Assembly (NCBI GenBank): GCA_024345305.1
Contig: BRON01000001.1
Location: 248,001-312,000, forward strand
Length of the DNA: 64,000 bases
Source: Mrakia gelida
Lineage: Eukaryota; Basidiomycota; Tremellomycetes; Cystofilobasidiales; Mrakiaceae
Direction: 5' to 3'
In this document: positions 25,379-37,725 of the stretch, piece after piece
Position numbering within the stretch: the stretch's first letter is position 1
How the letters are laid out: each line of letters begins with the position of its first letter
Program-made: the position numbers and the translations under genes
The notes under the pieces: generated by a model
Seen by the model: the letters and a program-made list of their open reading frames with translations, nothing else
Databases searched by the model: none
What the model was told of the DNA's origin: nothing

Positions 25379-26374
25379 ATGCTCAAGTGAGTCTTCTCGT
25401 TCGATCTCTCTCTCTCGGTTTCGAAGTCTCGAACTTCCACTGACTTTCACGTCGCCTTCTTTTCTCCTCCTCGTCCCAACCAGATCTGCTCTCTTCGCCG
25501 TTCTCGCTCTCACTTCAGTCGCCATCGCTACCCCTCCTCTCTGCCCTGGAACCTACGGTTCCGACGGAATGGAAGCGAGGAGCGAGCATTCGCACTCTCA
25601 CGGAATGGCGCGTCGAGCATCCCCCTCGGTGAGTTTCGCCTCGCCTCCTCTCTTCCCTCTTCTACCCCGGTTTCTCTCCGCTTCAGACTCTCGTACATTC
25701 GACGCTTCACCCTATCCCTCCATCTCGTTCGAGCTACCGAGACCCGAGGCTGACGCTCTTTCTTCGGTCTCACTTCTGCTCTTCGGTTTCGTTCGATTGC
25801 CAGAGATGCACCGTTCGATGCAATCCTACCGGCATCAACGGTCGGGTTCTCACTCTTGAGAACTCTGCGACCTACGGAGGTGACCATTACAGCTGCCAGT
25901 GAGTCTCTGCTCTACTTTTCTCTCGTCGCTCGATTTTCGTCGCGTCGGAACTTGAAACGCTAACTCTTCGCTTGTTTTTTCTCCTGTTCAGATACGACGT
26001 TCCTGGTGGAGGCTCCCTAGTCTCTTGCCTGTTCCACAACCACGTCAGTGCCCTCTCTTTCTCTCACTTCTGCTCGCCGCACGCTCGCGTCGCTGACATT
26101 CATTGTTCGTTCCTTCTTCGCCATTTCCCCTCTCTCTCCTTTCCTCCGACAGGACCCGGACCCAAACTTTTCCAACTTCTACTACTACAACGATGGACCC
26201 GGGACTCGAGCCGACTGCCCTACCAAGCTCCAAACAAGCTGCGGAGGAGGCGCGTACGCTCGAAGATCGACGAGGAGACCTTTGGACGCGTTGCTCAAGA
26301 GAGAGAAGATGGGGAAGGTTCCGGCTGACTTGAAGGAGAGAAGAAAGGTTTGGAAGGGGAAAAAGGCTGCCTAA
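25379..26374 (+). CDS. Small cysteine-rich secreted protein
   Basis: Five exons: 25379-25386 (only 8 nt), 25484-25628, 25804-25898, 25992-26043 and 26153-26374. They give 173 residues. The N-terminus MLKSALFAVLALTSVAIATP is a classical signal peptide with cleavage after Ala. A His/Ser-rich stretch leads to MARRASPS, a dibasic site suited to Kex2-type processing. The mature part has eight cysteines (RCTVRC, YSCQY, VSCLF, ADCPTKL, TSCGG and one near the N-terminus) and aromatic clusters (NFSNFYYYN). The last 35 residues are highly basic. No known domain is recognised. It could be a cell-wall or effector-like protein; the function is open. The 8-nt first exon is supported because only it supplies an ATG in phase with the signal peptide. 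Confidence 0.75.
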
Positions 26375-26760
26375 AGCTTTCACTAGCTTTTCGGTGCTAG
26401 ATTCAGTTTCACTTCGTCTCTTTCTCAGCGCGTCTTGTATTCGGTTCGGTTCGCTTCGCTCATTCGCTTTTTAATGCTCATGGGAGCTTCATCGAAAGGA
26501 AGGAGGATCGAAAGGTGAAACGCGACGCGACCAGTCCACATCTCTGCCTCCGCCTTTTTTCTACCTACGTCGCTTTCAAAGGCGAGGGATCAGCCCTCGA
26601 GCCTTTTGGTACTCGCTCGAAAGAGGATCCGAACTGAAAACAACGCTTTTTCAAAGCTGAGCCTCGGCTCTGAGTTGCGCCTTCAGCCGACGAGAAGAGT
26701 TGGTCCTCCCTTCCCTCCGTTCCCTCAACGATCACGACGTCGACCCTCAAGCTTCCCACC
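26375..26760. other. Intergenic, no gene seen
   Basis: About 390 bases between the secreted-protein gene and DLD1. It contains a poly-T run near 26470 and a pyrimidine-rich leader before 26761. No coding segment. Confidence 0.4.
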
Positions 26761-29700
26761 ATGTCCTACGTCTCTCCCACTCTCCGACTCGCCAGGTCGA
26801 CCATCAAGCCTCGATCTCCTCGCTTCCCTTCCTCCTGCTCCTCAAAACGGGCGATCAACACCTCCTCCCCTCCTCCTCCCAAACCATCGAGCTCACCGTC
26901 CTCCTCCTCCTCCTTCCCTCTCTCGACCCTCCTCGCTACCGGTTTCACAGCATCGGCTCTCACCTACCTTGTCGCCAACCCTCCTCAACTCCTCCTCGAC
27001 GTCTTCAACCCGGTTCCAGAACCTCCTTTCATCTCTCCTCGCTATGGAAGCGAGAAGGATTTCGAGACGGCGATACAAGAGTTGAAGAGTCTTTTCGAGC
27101 CGCTCGGGAAGGATCAGGTCACAACAGCCCCAGAAGAACTTCTCGGTCATGGGTAAGTTTGGATCTCGCCAGTTTGGCTCTCCGTTTGGAAGAGGGGAAA
27201 ATCTTCTCGAGGGAAAGGAGGAGCGAGTCGAGCAAGGGAGGTCGGAACAATCGACCGAACTTCCGCGCTTGCTTGGTTCTTCGATTTCTTCGAGCTCACG
27301 AGAGAGCTCAGGTCTTGAGGAACGGAAAATCTGACCTGCTTTCTCATCACTCTATCTCTCGTACCAGATTCTCCCCGAACACCTACCATGCTCCTCGAAT
27401 CCCAGCAGTCGTCACTTACCCCGAATCAACCGAAGACGTCGTCAAGATCGTGAAGATTGCAGCAAAGTATCGAATCCCTATGACTCCCTGGTCTGGAGGA
27501 ACTTCTCTCGAGGGACACTTGACTGCTGTGAGTATCTTCCTCATCCTGAGATTCCTTTCAGAGCCCGTCTGAGCTCGAGAGAGGGATCGAGCGCTCGTGA
27601 GCTCAGAAGATCGAAGCTGACCTCCTCCTTCCTTGCCTGTTTTGCTTGTTCGTCTCAGCCGTACGGAGGAATCAGCGTCGATATGAGTCGGATGGACAAG
27701 ATCTCGAAGGTCAACGTCGCCGATGGGGACGTTGTTTGCCAAGCTGGAGTTGGGTGGGAAGATTTGAACGCTCATCTCAAGGACGAGGGCATTCCGCTGT
27801 TCTTCCCTGTGAGCTCGCGTTTCCCCCTCTTCCTCTCCCTCGGAACCTCAGATCCCCACCTTTAGGAGGGTGTCCGAGCTGCCGTCCTTCGATCGAGACG
27901 CTTGAGGATTATGGCAACGCTCTTTGAGGTCGTCCAACGCGTGCTGACTTCTTCGTTCTCGCGTCGAACAGCTCGACCCTGGACCTGGAGCTTGCGTCGG
28001 AGGTATGATCGCGACGGGATGCTCGGGAACCAACGCCGTTCGATATGGAACTGCTAAGGTGAGTGCGGCAGCTAAATCGGGACGGAGGACGAGGAAGCAA
28101 AGGGGAAGAGAGGAGATCGAGGCTTTCGACCTCGCGTCTCCTTGGGTCCAACGTCTTGAGCTCACACCAACCAACGTTCGTCTCTGAACCCTTCCCCTCA
28201 GGCCGAATGGTTCCTGAACGCTACCGTCGTCTTGCCGAGTGGAGAGGTCATCAAGACGAGGTCCCGAGCTAGGTCTGTCTCTCTTTCGTCTCTCTTCTCA
28301 CAGTCGACTCGAGCTGACGCGTCGTGCTCTCTTCTCCCTTCACAGGAAATCATCTGCTGGGTTTGATGTCACAAAGCTGTTCATTGGAGCCGAAGGAACT
28401 CTGGGAATAGTGACGTGAGTCTTAGGTCCTGTCCTGCTGCGAGCGCCGAGTCGAGTCGAGACGCGTCTAACCTCTGCCTTCATTTATATTCCTGCAGCGA
28501 GGGTTTGTTCGCTCTCCCTACTCTCACTGTCCACCCTGGCGACTAACTCATCTTCTCACCTTCTCAGCTACCCTTCGTCTCGCTCCACTCCTGCCAACAA
28601 CCGTAGCGGTCTGCTCTTTCCCTGACGTTCAACGAGCGACCGAGGCTGTTCAGGAGGTTCGTTCATTTTCTTCTTGACCACCCTCCTCGTCCGAGAACTG
28701 ACGATAGGCCCTCGTTCTCTTCCAGGTCCTGAACGCTGGAGTGCCGATTCAGTGTGTGAGTCGACGTTCTTCCTTCGCTCGTCGAGACTTCGCTGACTCT
28801 CCCTCTTCCCGCTCTTCTCTGATCAGGTCGAGCTCTGCGACACCACCATGATGAAGGCTATCAACAAAGCGTCACTTACGAATCAGCAGTTCCCCAACCG
28901 TGACTCGATCTTCTTCAAGTTCCAGGGATCTCCAGGAGTCAGTCGAATCCCCTCGCGTCCCTTTTCGCGTCTTGCTGACTCGTCTACCTCCTCTTCTTCT
29001 CCTTCTTGCCAGATGATCGCCGAAGCCTCTTCTATGGTCCGAGCCATCGTTCCTAAGCATGGTGGAGACGACATCCGGTTTGCTGCTGATGCTGAGGAGT
29101 CTGCTGCGATTTGGAGAGGTCGAAAAGTTCGACAAGTTCGACGCGTCGACGTTTCGTTCTCACTTGCTCCGCCTTCATCGACTAACTGACCTCTTTCGCG
29201 TCATTATCCCGCAGGTCGCTCACTGGAGTATCATGGCTCTGAACCCCAAAGCCAAGAGTTGGTCGACCGACGTCTGCGTTCCAGCTTCTCAGCTCCCTCG
29301 ACTCGTTAAGGAGACTCAGGACGACTTGGCTCGGTGTGGCTTGACCGCCGCGATCGTGGGACATGTGGGCGATGGGAAGTGAGTCTTCGACATCCGTATC
29401 TACGATCGCTCGAACCGAAACGTGTCGACTGACGTTTGACTTCGTTCTTTCCAGCTTCCACACGGGAATCGTGCGTCGCGTCTCTCGCTTTCCTCTCCCT
29501 CTCTCCCTCCCGTCTCGTACTCACCCCTCTTCCCCTTCTTCCCGACCATAGCTCTTCGAGAACCAGAAGGAGTACGAAATCGCCGATGGAGCTGTTCATC
29601 GAATGGTTGAGCGAGCCATCGCGCTCGATGGGACTTGCACGGGAGAGCACGGCGTTGGAGTCGGGAAGAAGGTTCGTCGTCCGCGTCTCTGCCCTCCTTT

Positions 29701-30107
29701 CTCCTCTCGCTCTTCCTCTAAATCCTCAAGCTAACTTGGCCCCCTCTCTTTCCCTTACAGGAGTATCTCATCTCGGAACTTGGTCTCGGAACCGTGCAGG
29801 TTCGTCTTTGTCTCCCCCAAACCTCGACGTCCTCTTCATCGCCTCTCTCGTCTCCTTGCTCACCCTCTGCCCTTTCGCTCAGCTCATGAAACTCGTCAAG
29901 GATACCATCGATCCTCAAGGTATCATGAACCCTGGGAAGGTGAGCTGCTCTCTCTTGTCCGCCTTCCTCTACCTCCCTCTCTCTGTTGTCGAGCGCGGAG
30001 TGAAACTGACGCGTCGTTCCTTTCCTCTCTGCTTCGTGTTTGAACAGCTCTACCCCGACGAGCTGGAGACGGAACACGTCGTGGCTACTTGGGGACCCAA
30101 GAAGTGA
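26761..30107 (+). CDS. DLD1: Mitochondrial D-lactate dehydrogenase (cytochrome)
   Basis: Seventeen exons join in phase to 577 residues. The N-terminus is rich in Ser, Arg and Pro with a hydrophobic segment (LLATGFTASALTYLVA), as expected for a mitochondrial presequence plus inner-membrane anchor. The FAD-binding PCMH domain includes PMTPWSGGTSLEGH, GAGVGWEDL-type sequence and CVGGMIATGCSGTNAVRYG. The C-terminal FAD oxidase domain contains GHVGDGNFHTGI and GTCTGEHGVGVGKK. The enzyme oxidises D-lactate to pyruvate and passes electrons to cytochrome c. Exon 7 is a 5-nt microexon (28498-28502, CGAGG) that makes the conserved TEATLRLAP. A 16-nt exon (29455-29470) encodes most of NFHTGI. The gene converges on the short-chain dehydrogenase with 174 bases between stops. 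Confidence 0.94.
28498..28502 (+). other. DLD1: 5-nt microexon of DLD1
   Basis: The sequence cctgcag-CGAGG-gtttgt: exon 6 ends AC and exon 8 begins CT. Only inclusion of CGAGG gives ACC GAG GCT, the Thr-Glu-Ala of the conserved GIVTEATLRLAP motif. Reading on hits a stop, and skipping breaks the frame. The downstream intron has its own branch site (gcgactaac) and cag acceptor. Confidence 0.88.
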
Positions 30108-30281
30108 TTATCTTATGCATAGATTTGCCGAGTTCTTCTTCTTGTGGCGAAGCGGAGTGGAAAGGACGAGAGAGAAAGGCGAGGGTATCTAAAAGGAAAG
30201 GAGTCGACGCGACGCGATGGAAGAGCTCATCAGATCCGAACGAACAAGCGGCTGCGAGACACAAGCACAATTGACGCGGTC

Positions 30282-31488
30282 TCAGAAGCTCTCCGAGGCA
30301 GGTCTGCGAGAGCGAACGAACGAGAAGCAAAGGTCAGCGCGAGAGTGGGAGGGAAGAGGGAGGGAGAGGAAGAAAGAAATGGGAGAGACGAACCTGAGAT
30401 CCAGCTCAAACGTGAGCGCTGTTCGGTCCTGGTTGTGTAGGTAGATGAATGAAGGAGCGATGGAGTCGGGGTTGATCCTCTGTCGCAAAACGGAAGCGAA
30501 AAGGAGGAAAGCGGAAGTCAGCAACGAGCAACTCTCGTCTCTCATCCCCTCCTCCCCTCTTCCATCTTCCACCATCTTCCCACCAGGACGAGATACTCAC
30601 CTTCTCCGAATCCTTCCCCAACACCCCATCCAACACGACATGCGCAACATGAACTCCCTCAGGTCCAAACTCCCTCGCGAGACTCTGCGCAAGAGCAGCG
30701 AGTCCGAACTTGCCCACGGCGAAGGCACCGAACTTGGCTGATCCTTTCCTTGAAGCGGTAGCTCCTGTGAAGATGAGGGAGCCTCGAGCTTGGAGGGGGG
30801 AGGTGGTGGAGAGGGGTTTGGAGAGGAGGAGAGGAAGGAGGAGGCGAGAGAAGGCCGCGGGTCCGAGGCTGGTGGTAGATGGAGATGGGAGAGGGAGTCA
30901 GAGCGTCTTTTTGAAGGAGAAGAGGGTAGACTACAGCTCTTCTGGGTGGGGCTAGCAAGGAGGTGGAAAGATAGGAAGGAGAGAGGGAGAGAGGAGGCGG
31001 AAGGCAGGGAGGAGCGAGAGGGTCGAAGAGATGGGAGGGATTCAGAGAACCGAAGCTCACATTCCAGTTCCAACGCTCTCCTCGAACTCAGCAGACGTAG
31101 ATTCGAGGAAGGGTTTGGTAGAGGGTCTGTTCGCATCGAGAGGAAGCGCACAAAATTCAGCTCGAGATCGAGAAATGAACGATGGAAAAGACGAACGAGC
31201 TCGAGCTCACCTCGCTGATCCATTCCACAACCCAACGTCGACCTCCCTTCCCCCAAACTCCTTCTGGATCCTCTCGAACGCATCCTTCAAGCTCGCCTCA
31301 GAGTGATCACTCGCAAACGCTTTGACGTCTCCTCCTTCCTTCTCGAGTTCGTTGACGAGCGGTTCGAGGTTGGAGAGCGTTCGGGAGAGGATCGCGAGAG
31401 AGTGAGTGGGAGCGAACGCTTTGGCGAGAGACAGTCCTAGGCCGGGACCGACTCCGTAGATGATGGCGAGAGGGCGGAGGGGGGACAT
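30282..31488 (-). CDS. Short-chain dehydrogenase/reductase
   Basis: Five minus-strand exons (31488-31211, 31126-31061, 30868-30601, 30479-30394, 30303-30282) join in phase to 239 residues. The N-terminal Rossmann motif is YGVGPGLG. Later come FTGATASRKGSAKFGAFAVGKFGLAALAQSLARE and a C-terminal ELDLRPASESF. The usual YxxxK active site reads FxxxK (FAVGK), a pattern seen in some members of this subgroup, so catalysis may differ from classical enzymes. Substrate unknown; probably cytosolic as there is no targeting signal. It is divergently oriented to the 2-oxoglutarate oxygenase with a 463-base shared promoter. Confidence 0.85.
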
Positions 31489-31951
31489 GAGTTGGGTGAG
31501 TTGAAGAATTGGTGGCGATGGTGGAAGGGAGAGGAGAGGAAGGACTGACGAGGGAGGAAGGGAGGGTCATCAGCTCGGGCTATCGCCGAGGTCGATTTTT
31601 GAACGGCCATGGAGGAGCTGACCTTCTCCCTTTCCTTCTTGCCCTTCTTCCTCGATCCTCGCTCAGCTCTTCAATTACTCTTCCATAGAACGGCTGATGC
31701 TCTTACCGAGAGCACAGCATCGTCTATTCGGAATCCTTCCCAGCGAGAAGGCAGCTGTTGGAGGTCAAGCACACGACTCAACGAGCTCAGCGAAGGCGAG
31801 CTTCGACGATCCGACCTTTCGCTCCTTCCCTTCCCTCGCTCATGTCGACATCAGCCTTCGATGTGACACTTTCTTGGCTCAGATACTCCCCCTGGATGCT
31901 GACCTTCGCTCTCGTGCGAGATGGAGCTTAGCTTGAACTTCCCTTCGACTC
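31489..31951. promoter_or_regulatory. Divergent promoter between SDR and 2OG-oxygenase genes
   Basis: 463 bases separating two divergent oxidoreductase genes. A plus-strand frame from 31609 is low in conservation signals and treated as spurious. No TATA box is evident. The shared region could co-regulate both genes, which is inference only. Confidence 0.35.
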
Positions 31952-34610
31952 ATGCAGCTCGACCAACCAACCTCAACCACCAGCTTCGTCCCTCCCTCCC
32001 CTCCTCTTCGTCCGAACCTCAACGCTCCCCCTCCTCAGATGTCCCTCTTTCCTCAGATATACGGAACCCCGGAGCATCCTTACTCGACGGTGCCTGAAAC
32101 GAAGGCGGATCGTGAGTCGTCGTCTTCCTCCCTTCCTTCGAGCTGGAACGAAGGCCATGCTAGTTCATCAAAGACGGAAGCTGATTCTTGCGCTTTCCAT
32201 CTCACCCTCCCTCTCCTTCGCTCCTTCAGTACCCTGGGCCGACCTCGTAGCTCTCGATCTCTCTATCTTCGACCAGCCTGGGGGGAAGCAGGCTCTTGCG
32301 AAACAACTGAAGGTGCGTCTCGACTCATCTCCTGCTCGATCTCTCCCCTCTCCTCTTTGTCCTTCCTCAACAAGCTCTGACCTCCTTCCCTCGTCTCATT
32401 CGATCTCACTTCGACAGAAAGGAGTCCACGAGCAAGGCTTCTTCTACGTCACCAACTTTGTTCGCCCTCTTTCTCACCTTGCCTCCCCTCACTCTCTTCG
32501 ACTCGAGCTTGATCGCACCGCGAGCTGGCTGACGCGACGTCTTCCTCCGTTCTTCGTCAACAGGGAATCAGTCAAGACCGAGTCGACAAGCAGTTCGAGA
32601 TTGGGAAGCAGTTCTTCGACCTGCCGTTCTCGGAGAAGGAGGTGAGTGCGAACAACATACGATTCTCGTCGTCGTCGTCGAACGAAGAGTTGGCTTCGAC
32701 GCTGACTCGACTCGCTTCCGTTTTCCCACAGCCTTTCGCCGCTGACCTAGGACGGGGAGGCTACAACGGTCAGCGCTTTTTTCATTTCTCTGAGTCGAGG
32801 AAGAGATAGTCGCTGGGAGAGGAGAGGAAAGAAGCGCTCGAAGCTGATCGAGCTCTTTCCCTCCCCTTTCTCTCAGGTTACACAAGTCCCCACCTCGCCC
32901 ACTTCAAGAAACAGAATAGCGATGTGATCAGGAAGGACTCGAACATCGAGGTCATGAATATCCCGAAGGTTCGTTTCGTACTCGCTCCCTTCTTCCCTCT
33001 TCACCTTCGACTCGCGAACTCTCATCCAACGGGCGAACCTGTCCGTTTCTCTCGCTGACCTCCCTTCTCCCTGTTGTCGCTCATCGCAGTTCACCCCCGA
33101 GTTCGACGAATGGCATGCGACTCACAAGCCTGCGCCACTTGCAGACAACTGGGAGGAGATCAAGCGGTTCGGAAAGGTGAGTGTCAACGACGCGTTCGAT
33201 TTGGTTCGTTCGGTGCGATCCGCCGCTGACTCCCTCTCCTCCCCTGGTTTGTTTCGCTAGGACGTACACGCCAACGTCGTGAGCAAGTTGCTGGTCATCT
33301 TCGCTCATGTGCTGGAGCTGGAGAACGAGAACCACTTCCTCGAGGTGAGTTGCAGAAGCTCTCGTTCCTCGTGACGCGTTGAGAACTACTGACGAACCCA
33401 CTCGCCCTCTTCACCCCCACCAGCGACATCAATACGACGTGCAGAGTGAGGATCGTGAGTGACGGCTCTGTTCTCGCTCCGAAACTCAGCGTCTACGCAC
33501 TCTCGAACCGAATCTGACTCGTTGCTTCCTTCGTCGTCGCAGACTTTAGATACATGAAGTACGCGGCTCGATCTGACGGAGCCAATGAGAAGTTCAAGGG
33601 CCTATATATCGACGGTCACACGTGAGCTCCAACTTCTTCCCTCGAAGCCATCCGTTCACGTTGCGTCGAACCTCTCGAGCTGACCCTCCTCCTCGTCCCC
33701 TCGTCCCCTTTCCTCCTCCCTCAGCGATCTCGGATCCATCACCCTCCTCTTCCGTCAACCTGTAGCTGGCTTGCAAATCCTCTCCAACGACGGAACCTGG
33801 CACTTCGCTAAACCTCTCGCTGGATCCATCAGTTCGTCGTTCTCTCGCTCTCGCCTGGAGACGCGTCGTCGTCGGTCATTCCTGATTTCTCTCCCCCTTC
33901 CCACCAGCCGTCAACATCGCCGACACCCTCCAAATCCTCTCCGGGACCTATCTCAAGTCCTCGATCCACCGAGTCGTCGCTCCTCAGGCCGATCAGACAC
34001 ACATCGACCGACTCGGAGTCGTGAGTTTCCATTTCTCGCTCTGCCCTCCTCGTTCCGTTGCATTACTTTCGAGCCTCGAAGTCTCGAGTCATACGGTCGC
34101 CCCCAATCTGACCCCCTCGCCTCTCATCTCTCGCTCACCATCGTCCCCAGCTCTACTTCGTCCGACCCAACAACCAAGTCCTCGTCGAAGCCGTCAAGAA
34201 CTCGCCCGTCCTCCTCGCTGAAGGTCTGTACGAGAAAGTTAAGGATGAAGCGTGGGAACAGAACCCTATTACTGTGCAGAGTGAGTGCACTACCACCCTT
34301 TTTCTTCGCTCTTCTTTGTCTCGAGCTCACGAACTGACGCGACACTCTCGCCTCCTTCCTCGAACGTCACTGTAGCCTGGGTAAAAGCTCGTCAAGCAGC
34401 TTTCTTCTCGACTAAGAACCCGGAGAGGTACGAGAGGCTGGATGAGAGCACGGTCGCTGATGGGAAGGAGAAGAAGGAGTTGACGCATATCGTGGAGGGG
34501 ACGGGGATTGCTGTGAAGTGTGAGTACGTTGTTCGAGAGGAGACGAGACGAGACGCGACGCGAGCTGATCCTTTTCTCCGCGGTTGGTCTCGATGACAGA
34601 CTGGGCGTAG
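31952..34610 (+). CDS. 2-oxoglutarate/Fe(II)-dependent dioxygenase (IPNS-like)
   Basis: Fifteen exons join in phase to 425 residues. The N-terminal part matches the DIOX_N region (VHEQGFFYVTNFG, EIGKQFFDLPFSEKE). The double-stranded beta-helix part has IDGHTDLGSITLLF for the iron His and Asp, IHRVV for the second iron His, and LYFVRP near the expected 2-oxoglutarate contact. This places it with isopenicillin-N-synthase-like and gibberellin-oxidase-like fungal oxygenases. The substrate cannot be inferred. The terminal exon is 11 nt (34600-34610) and encodes the last residues YWA. Cytosolic, no signal peptide. It faces the SGNH hydrolase gene tail-to-tail, 223 bases apart. Confidence 0.88.
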
Positions 34611-34833
34611 ACGAGGTGGAGTCCCACTCGATAGATAGATCATCGCATAACGACCTCTCTGCAAGTAGCCTCGCCAGCGAATCGCGAGAACTCGCTTTTC
34701 TCGAGCCTGGGAAAGACGAACAGAAAATGCAGATCCTGGATGCTGAGATGATGACCCAAAGATATATTTCACCGAGATGAGCCTTCCAAAGATGTACTAT
34801 CCGTGCAGACGAGGACCAGCCTCAAGACTGATC

Positions 34834-37725
34834 TAGAGCGCGACGACTGAGCAAAGCGACGGCGAAGGGAACGAGGTGTTAGATCTCAGCGGCTTCTTCG
34901 AGGGAGAAGAGAGAGATTGTGCCACTCACCCGAAATGATTCTAAACTCCGTCCCTCCATTAGGGTTTGCCGTTTCCTCCATCAGCTCGCACGTCAAGGTA
35001 TGTTTCCCACGAGAGACGTTCTCCGCGACGACTCCGAACTGAGCGAAACGACGGCGGTTCTGGTCAGTCCAGCGTTCTCCCATCACGAATCAAGACGGGT
35101 CAGAGACGGTAGCAGTACTCACCTGTCCAATATGAGGCATCCCATCCCACCAGTACCCATCGAACCTCTTCTTGTTCTCAGACTCGTTGTCGGTCCAGCA
35201 TTCGACGGAACCGAGCTTGTACTCCTTTGGACCTGCTCGAAGGTAGTAAATCTCGACCTGGAGGAAACGAAGGCCGATGACAGAGTGAGCTTCGGGACGG
35301 GACGACGGCAAGAAGGAACGAGCACCCGAAGAGGGCGAAGGTGGAGCGACGAACCTTTCCTGACGAGACGTCGAGGTCGACGGTGAAGATGGATCCTGGA
35401 TCTTCAGCCCAGAGGTAGGTCTTGTCGGGAGTACTTTCAGGGGTTAGGCGGGACCTGGGAGAGAAGACATAGAGGTCAGTGAAGAGCGAGAGAGAGGGAC
35501 GCGTCGTCGTCGTCGGGGTTGATGAAAAGAAGAGAACGAACCATCCCTCGTTCGTCTTCAGCGAAGGTATCAGAGGGTTCGAAACGAACTCCCCTTCGTC
35601 CATCGTCAGACACTGACTGCTGACAGGAGTTACCTCGGTCTTGGGCTCGTATTTCGAGAAGAGTCGAAGCTGAGTAAAAGAAGGGAAGACGCGTCGCCGG
35701 TCAGCTTTCCGAACAACGACCTTGAGCAAGACGAGGGGGAGAGCGAGCTTTTACTCACCCTCGGCACATCCCCAAGACCTTCGGGTCCTCCCCATACCTG
35801 TACCCCCTCCTTGTTTTTCCCGAAAGGCTTCATCCAAGCCTCCCGTCCAGTCAAACGAAGTTCCTTGAGTTGACGCGACGCGATGGCGAACTGCTCAAGG
35901 ACGTAACTGGAGACGAAGTCTCCGAGGGCGTGGTGAGAGATGGAGTTGATCTAGATGCGATGGATGGCGAGTAGGTAGAGGGTCAGCTTTTCGAGCGTTG
36001 GAGAAAAGCGCGAGGTTCTCCCCCGGCCCCAGAAAGAGTCAACTCGTCGCGGTCGACAACACCGAGGCTCTTCCTCTCCTCCTCCCTCTTCTTAGACCAA
36101 TTGAATCTCATCAGAACTCACATGTCTCGTATCAGGGTATCCCCACCCATCGTTCACGTAAAAGTCGTGATCCCTCTCTCCCTTGGCTCGAGTGAGGAGA
36201 GGAAGGATGACAGGACGAAGGGAGATGGTAGGCACGTCGTAGTACGAGGCAACGGTAAGATGCTCGTCTCCTCCGTTGGCGATCATCTGCAGGTAGTGAG
36301 TGATGGAAAGGAATCGTCAGTCAGGGAAAGAAGCTCGAGGAAGAAGGTGGGAGGTCGAGGGAGACGCGACTCACCTCAGCTCCAAGTCCGAGAGGTCGAG
36401 CTAACAGCACCGCTGGTCGTTGGGGAAGATCCATAAGACCTCGAATGAGATCCTCCATCGATAAAGCCGCGTCGTGACCGAACATGTCGTTGATGCTGGA
36501 AGAGGATCGAAGAAGAGCGTCGGCAGGTCAGGTTCGTTTAATCTTCCTTTCAAGTCCACAAGAGAGCGAGACGAGACGAGGACGAACCCGTGCTCGAGGA
36601 AGATGATGTCAACCTCGTTCTTCTTGATCTCATTCTCCAAGCACGCAGCCTGTGAGAGAAGGGAGGGCGAAGCAGGGTGAGCGATCAGTCGCGAGTTCCA
36701 GCTGCTGATCGTTTCGATTCGAGGGTTGTTCAGACTCACGAAAAAACGACTACCAACCGCAGGGATGGCAGCATTCCGTAACGAGTTCTTGGGATGAGGA
36801 TGAGCTTCACTGAGGGCCTGGAAGACTTTGGAGATCCAGATTTGATCTGAGGCGAGACGACGAAAGAGAAGGAGGATCAGCGACGCGTCGAACTCACGAA
36901 GCAGCCTCGACGAACGGTTTGCGCAAGGAGCGAGGAGAACATATTACCTGGCGACCCTATCCCATGACCACGAGTCACACTTCCACCGAGAGCTGTTAAG
37001 ACGACGGGGTCGAGGATTCGGGTCAGTTGATAGAGAATGAGAGGGAGCTGGTCGCGAAGGCAGAGAAAGCCGAGGGTCGAGCTCACCTGCTATGCGTAAC
37101 GGCGCGTTCTCCTGCTGCACTCGACGGAAGACCTCCCTGAACCGAGTCCCAGAGCCTGAAAACGAAGGAGAGGGCGGTGTCAGGAAGTGAGAGCGAGTTG
37201 AAGGGTCGAACCGGTGCGAGGGAGGGCGGAGAGCCGAGTGACAGCACCCCCTTCCCTCTGGCCCAAAAAGCTCCTTTTCGCGACCCAGAGGTAGGCAAGA
37301 AAGGGAGCTCACCTTCATAAGACCTCGAAAGCTTGACGTTGTGAGGGCTAGTTCATCCAGGAACGTCGAAGTGACCAGGGCCCGAGGGCGGGAGGGAGAA
37401 AGTGGTGAGCTTCGACGTTCCTTCCTTCCCTTTCCTCTCTTGGCTTTGTTCTTGAGCGTCAGACTCACGAATAGGTCTCGCAAACGTATCTTCCAAACTT
37501 GCCCTGACATACTTCATCGAATCCTTCCCATTCCGACGGTGCTAGAGGTGGCGGGGGTGGTGAGCGGAAGATCCAAGAGAAGAGAAGGAGGAGGGCGAGC
37601 TGGACTCCTCCGAACCACCACAGCGAACGAGGAGCAGCCTTCGCTCGAGTTTTGAAACCTTGAACGTCCTGAGAGCTCGGTAGGAGGGTATATGGGGAGG
37701 AGAAAAAGGAGGGAAAGGAGACCAT
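34834..37725 (-). CDS. Membrane-anchored SGNH/GDSL-type hydrolase
   Basis: A many-exon minus-strand gene starting at 37725 (MVSFPSFFSS) and ending IISVVAL at 34834. Residues about 37-55 (WWFGGVQLALLLLFSWIF) form one membrane segment, so the rest likely lies in the secretory lumen or outside the cell. The block-I nucleophile motif is AALGGSVTRGHGIG. Further conserved parts are AACLENEIKKNEVDIIFLEHG, INDMFGHDAALSMEDL and the catalytic-triad region DGWGYPDTRHINSISHHALGD. C-terminal exons with many Trp and Gly (YLWAEDPG, YWWDGMPHIGQ) suggest a glycan-binding beta domain. Similar proteins occur in basidiomycetes as capsule/cell-surface associated proteins. An 11-nt microexon (37313-37323) joins ETYS to GSGTRFREV. 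Specific substrate unknown. Confidence 0.8.

Noticed and set aside
31609..31866. Plus-strand 85-codon frame in the SDR-oxygenase promoter
   Set aside because: No splice context, no hydrophobic or domain pattern, low-complexity composition.
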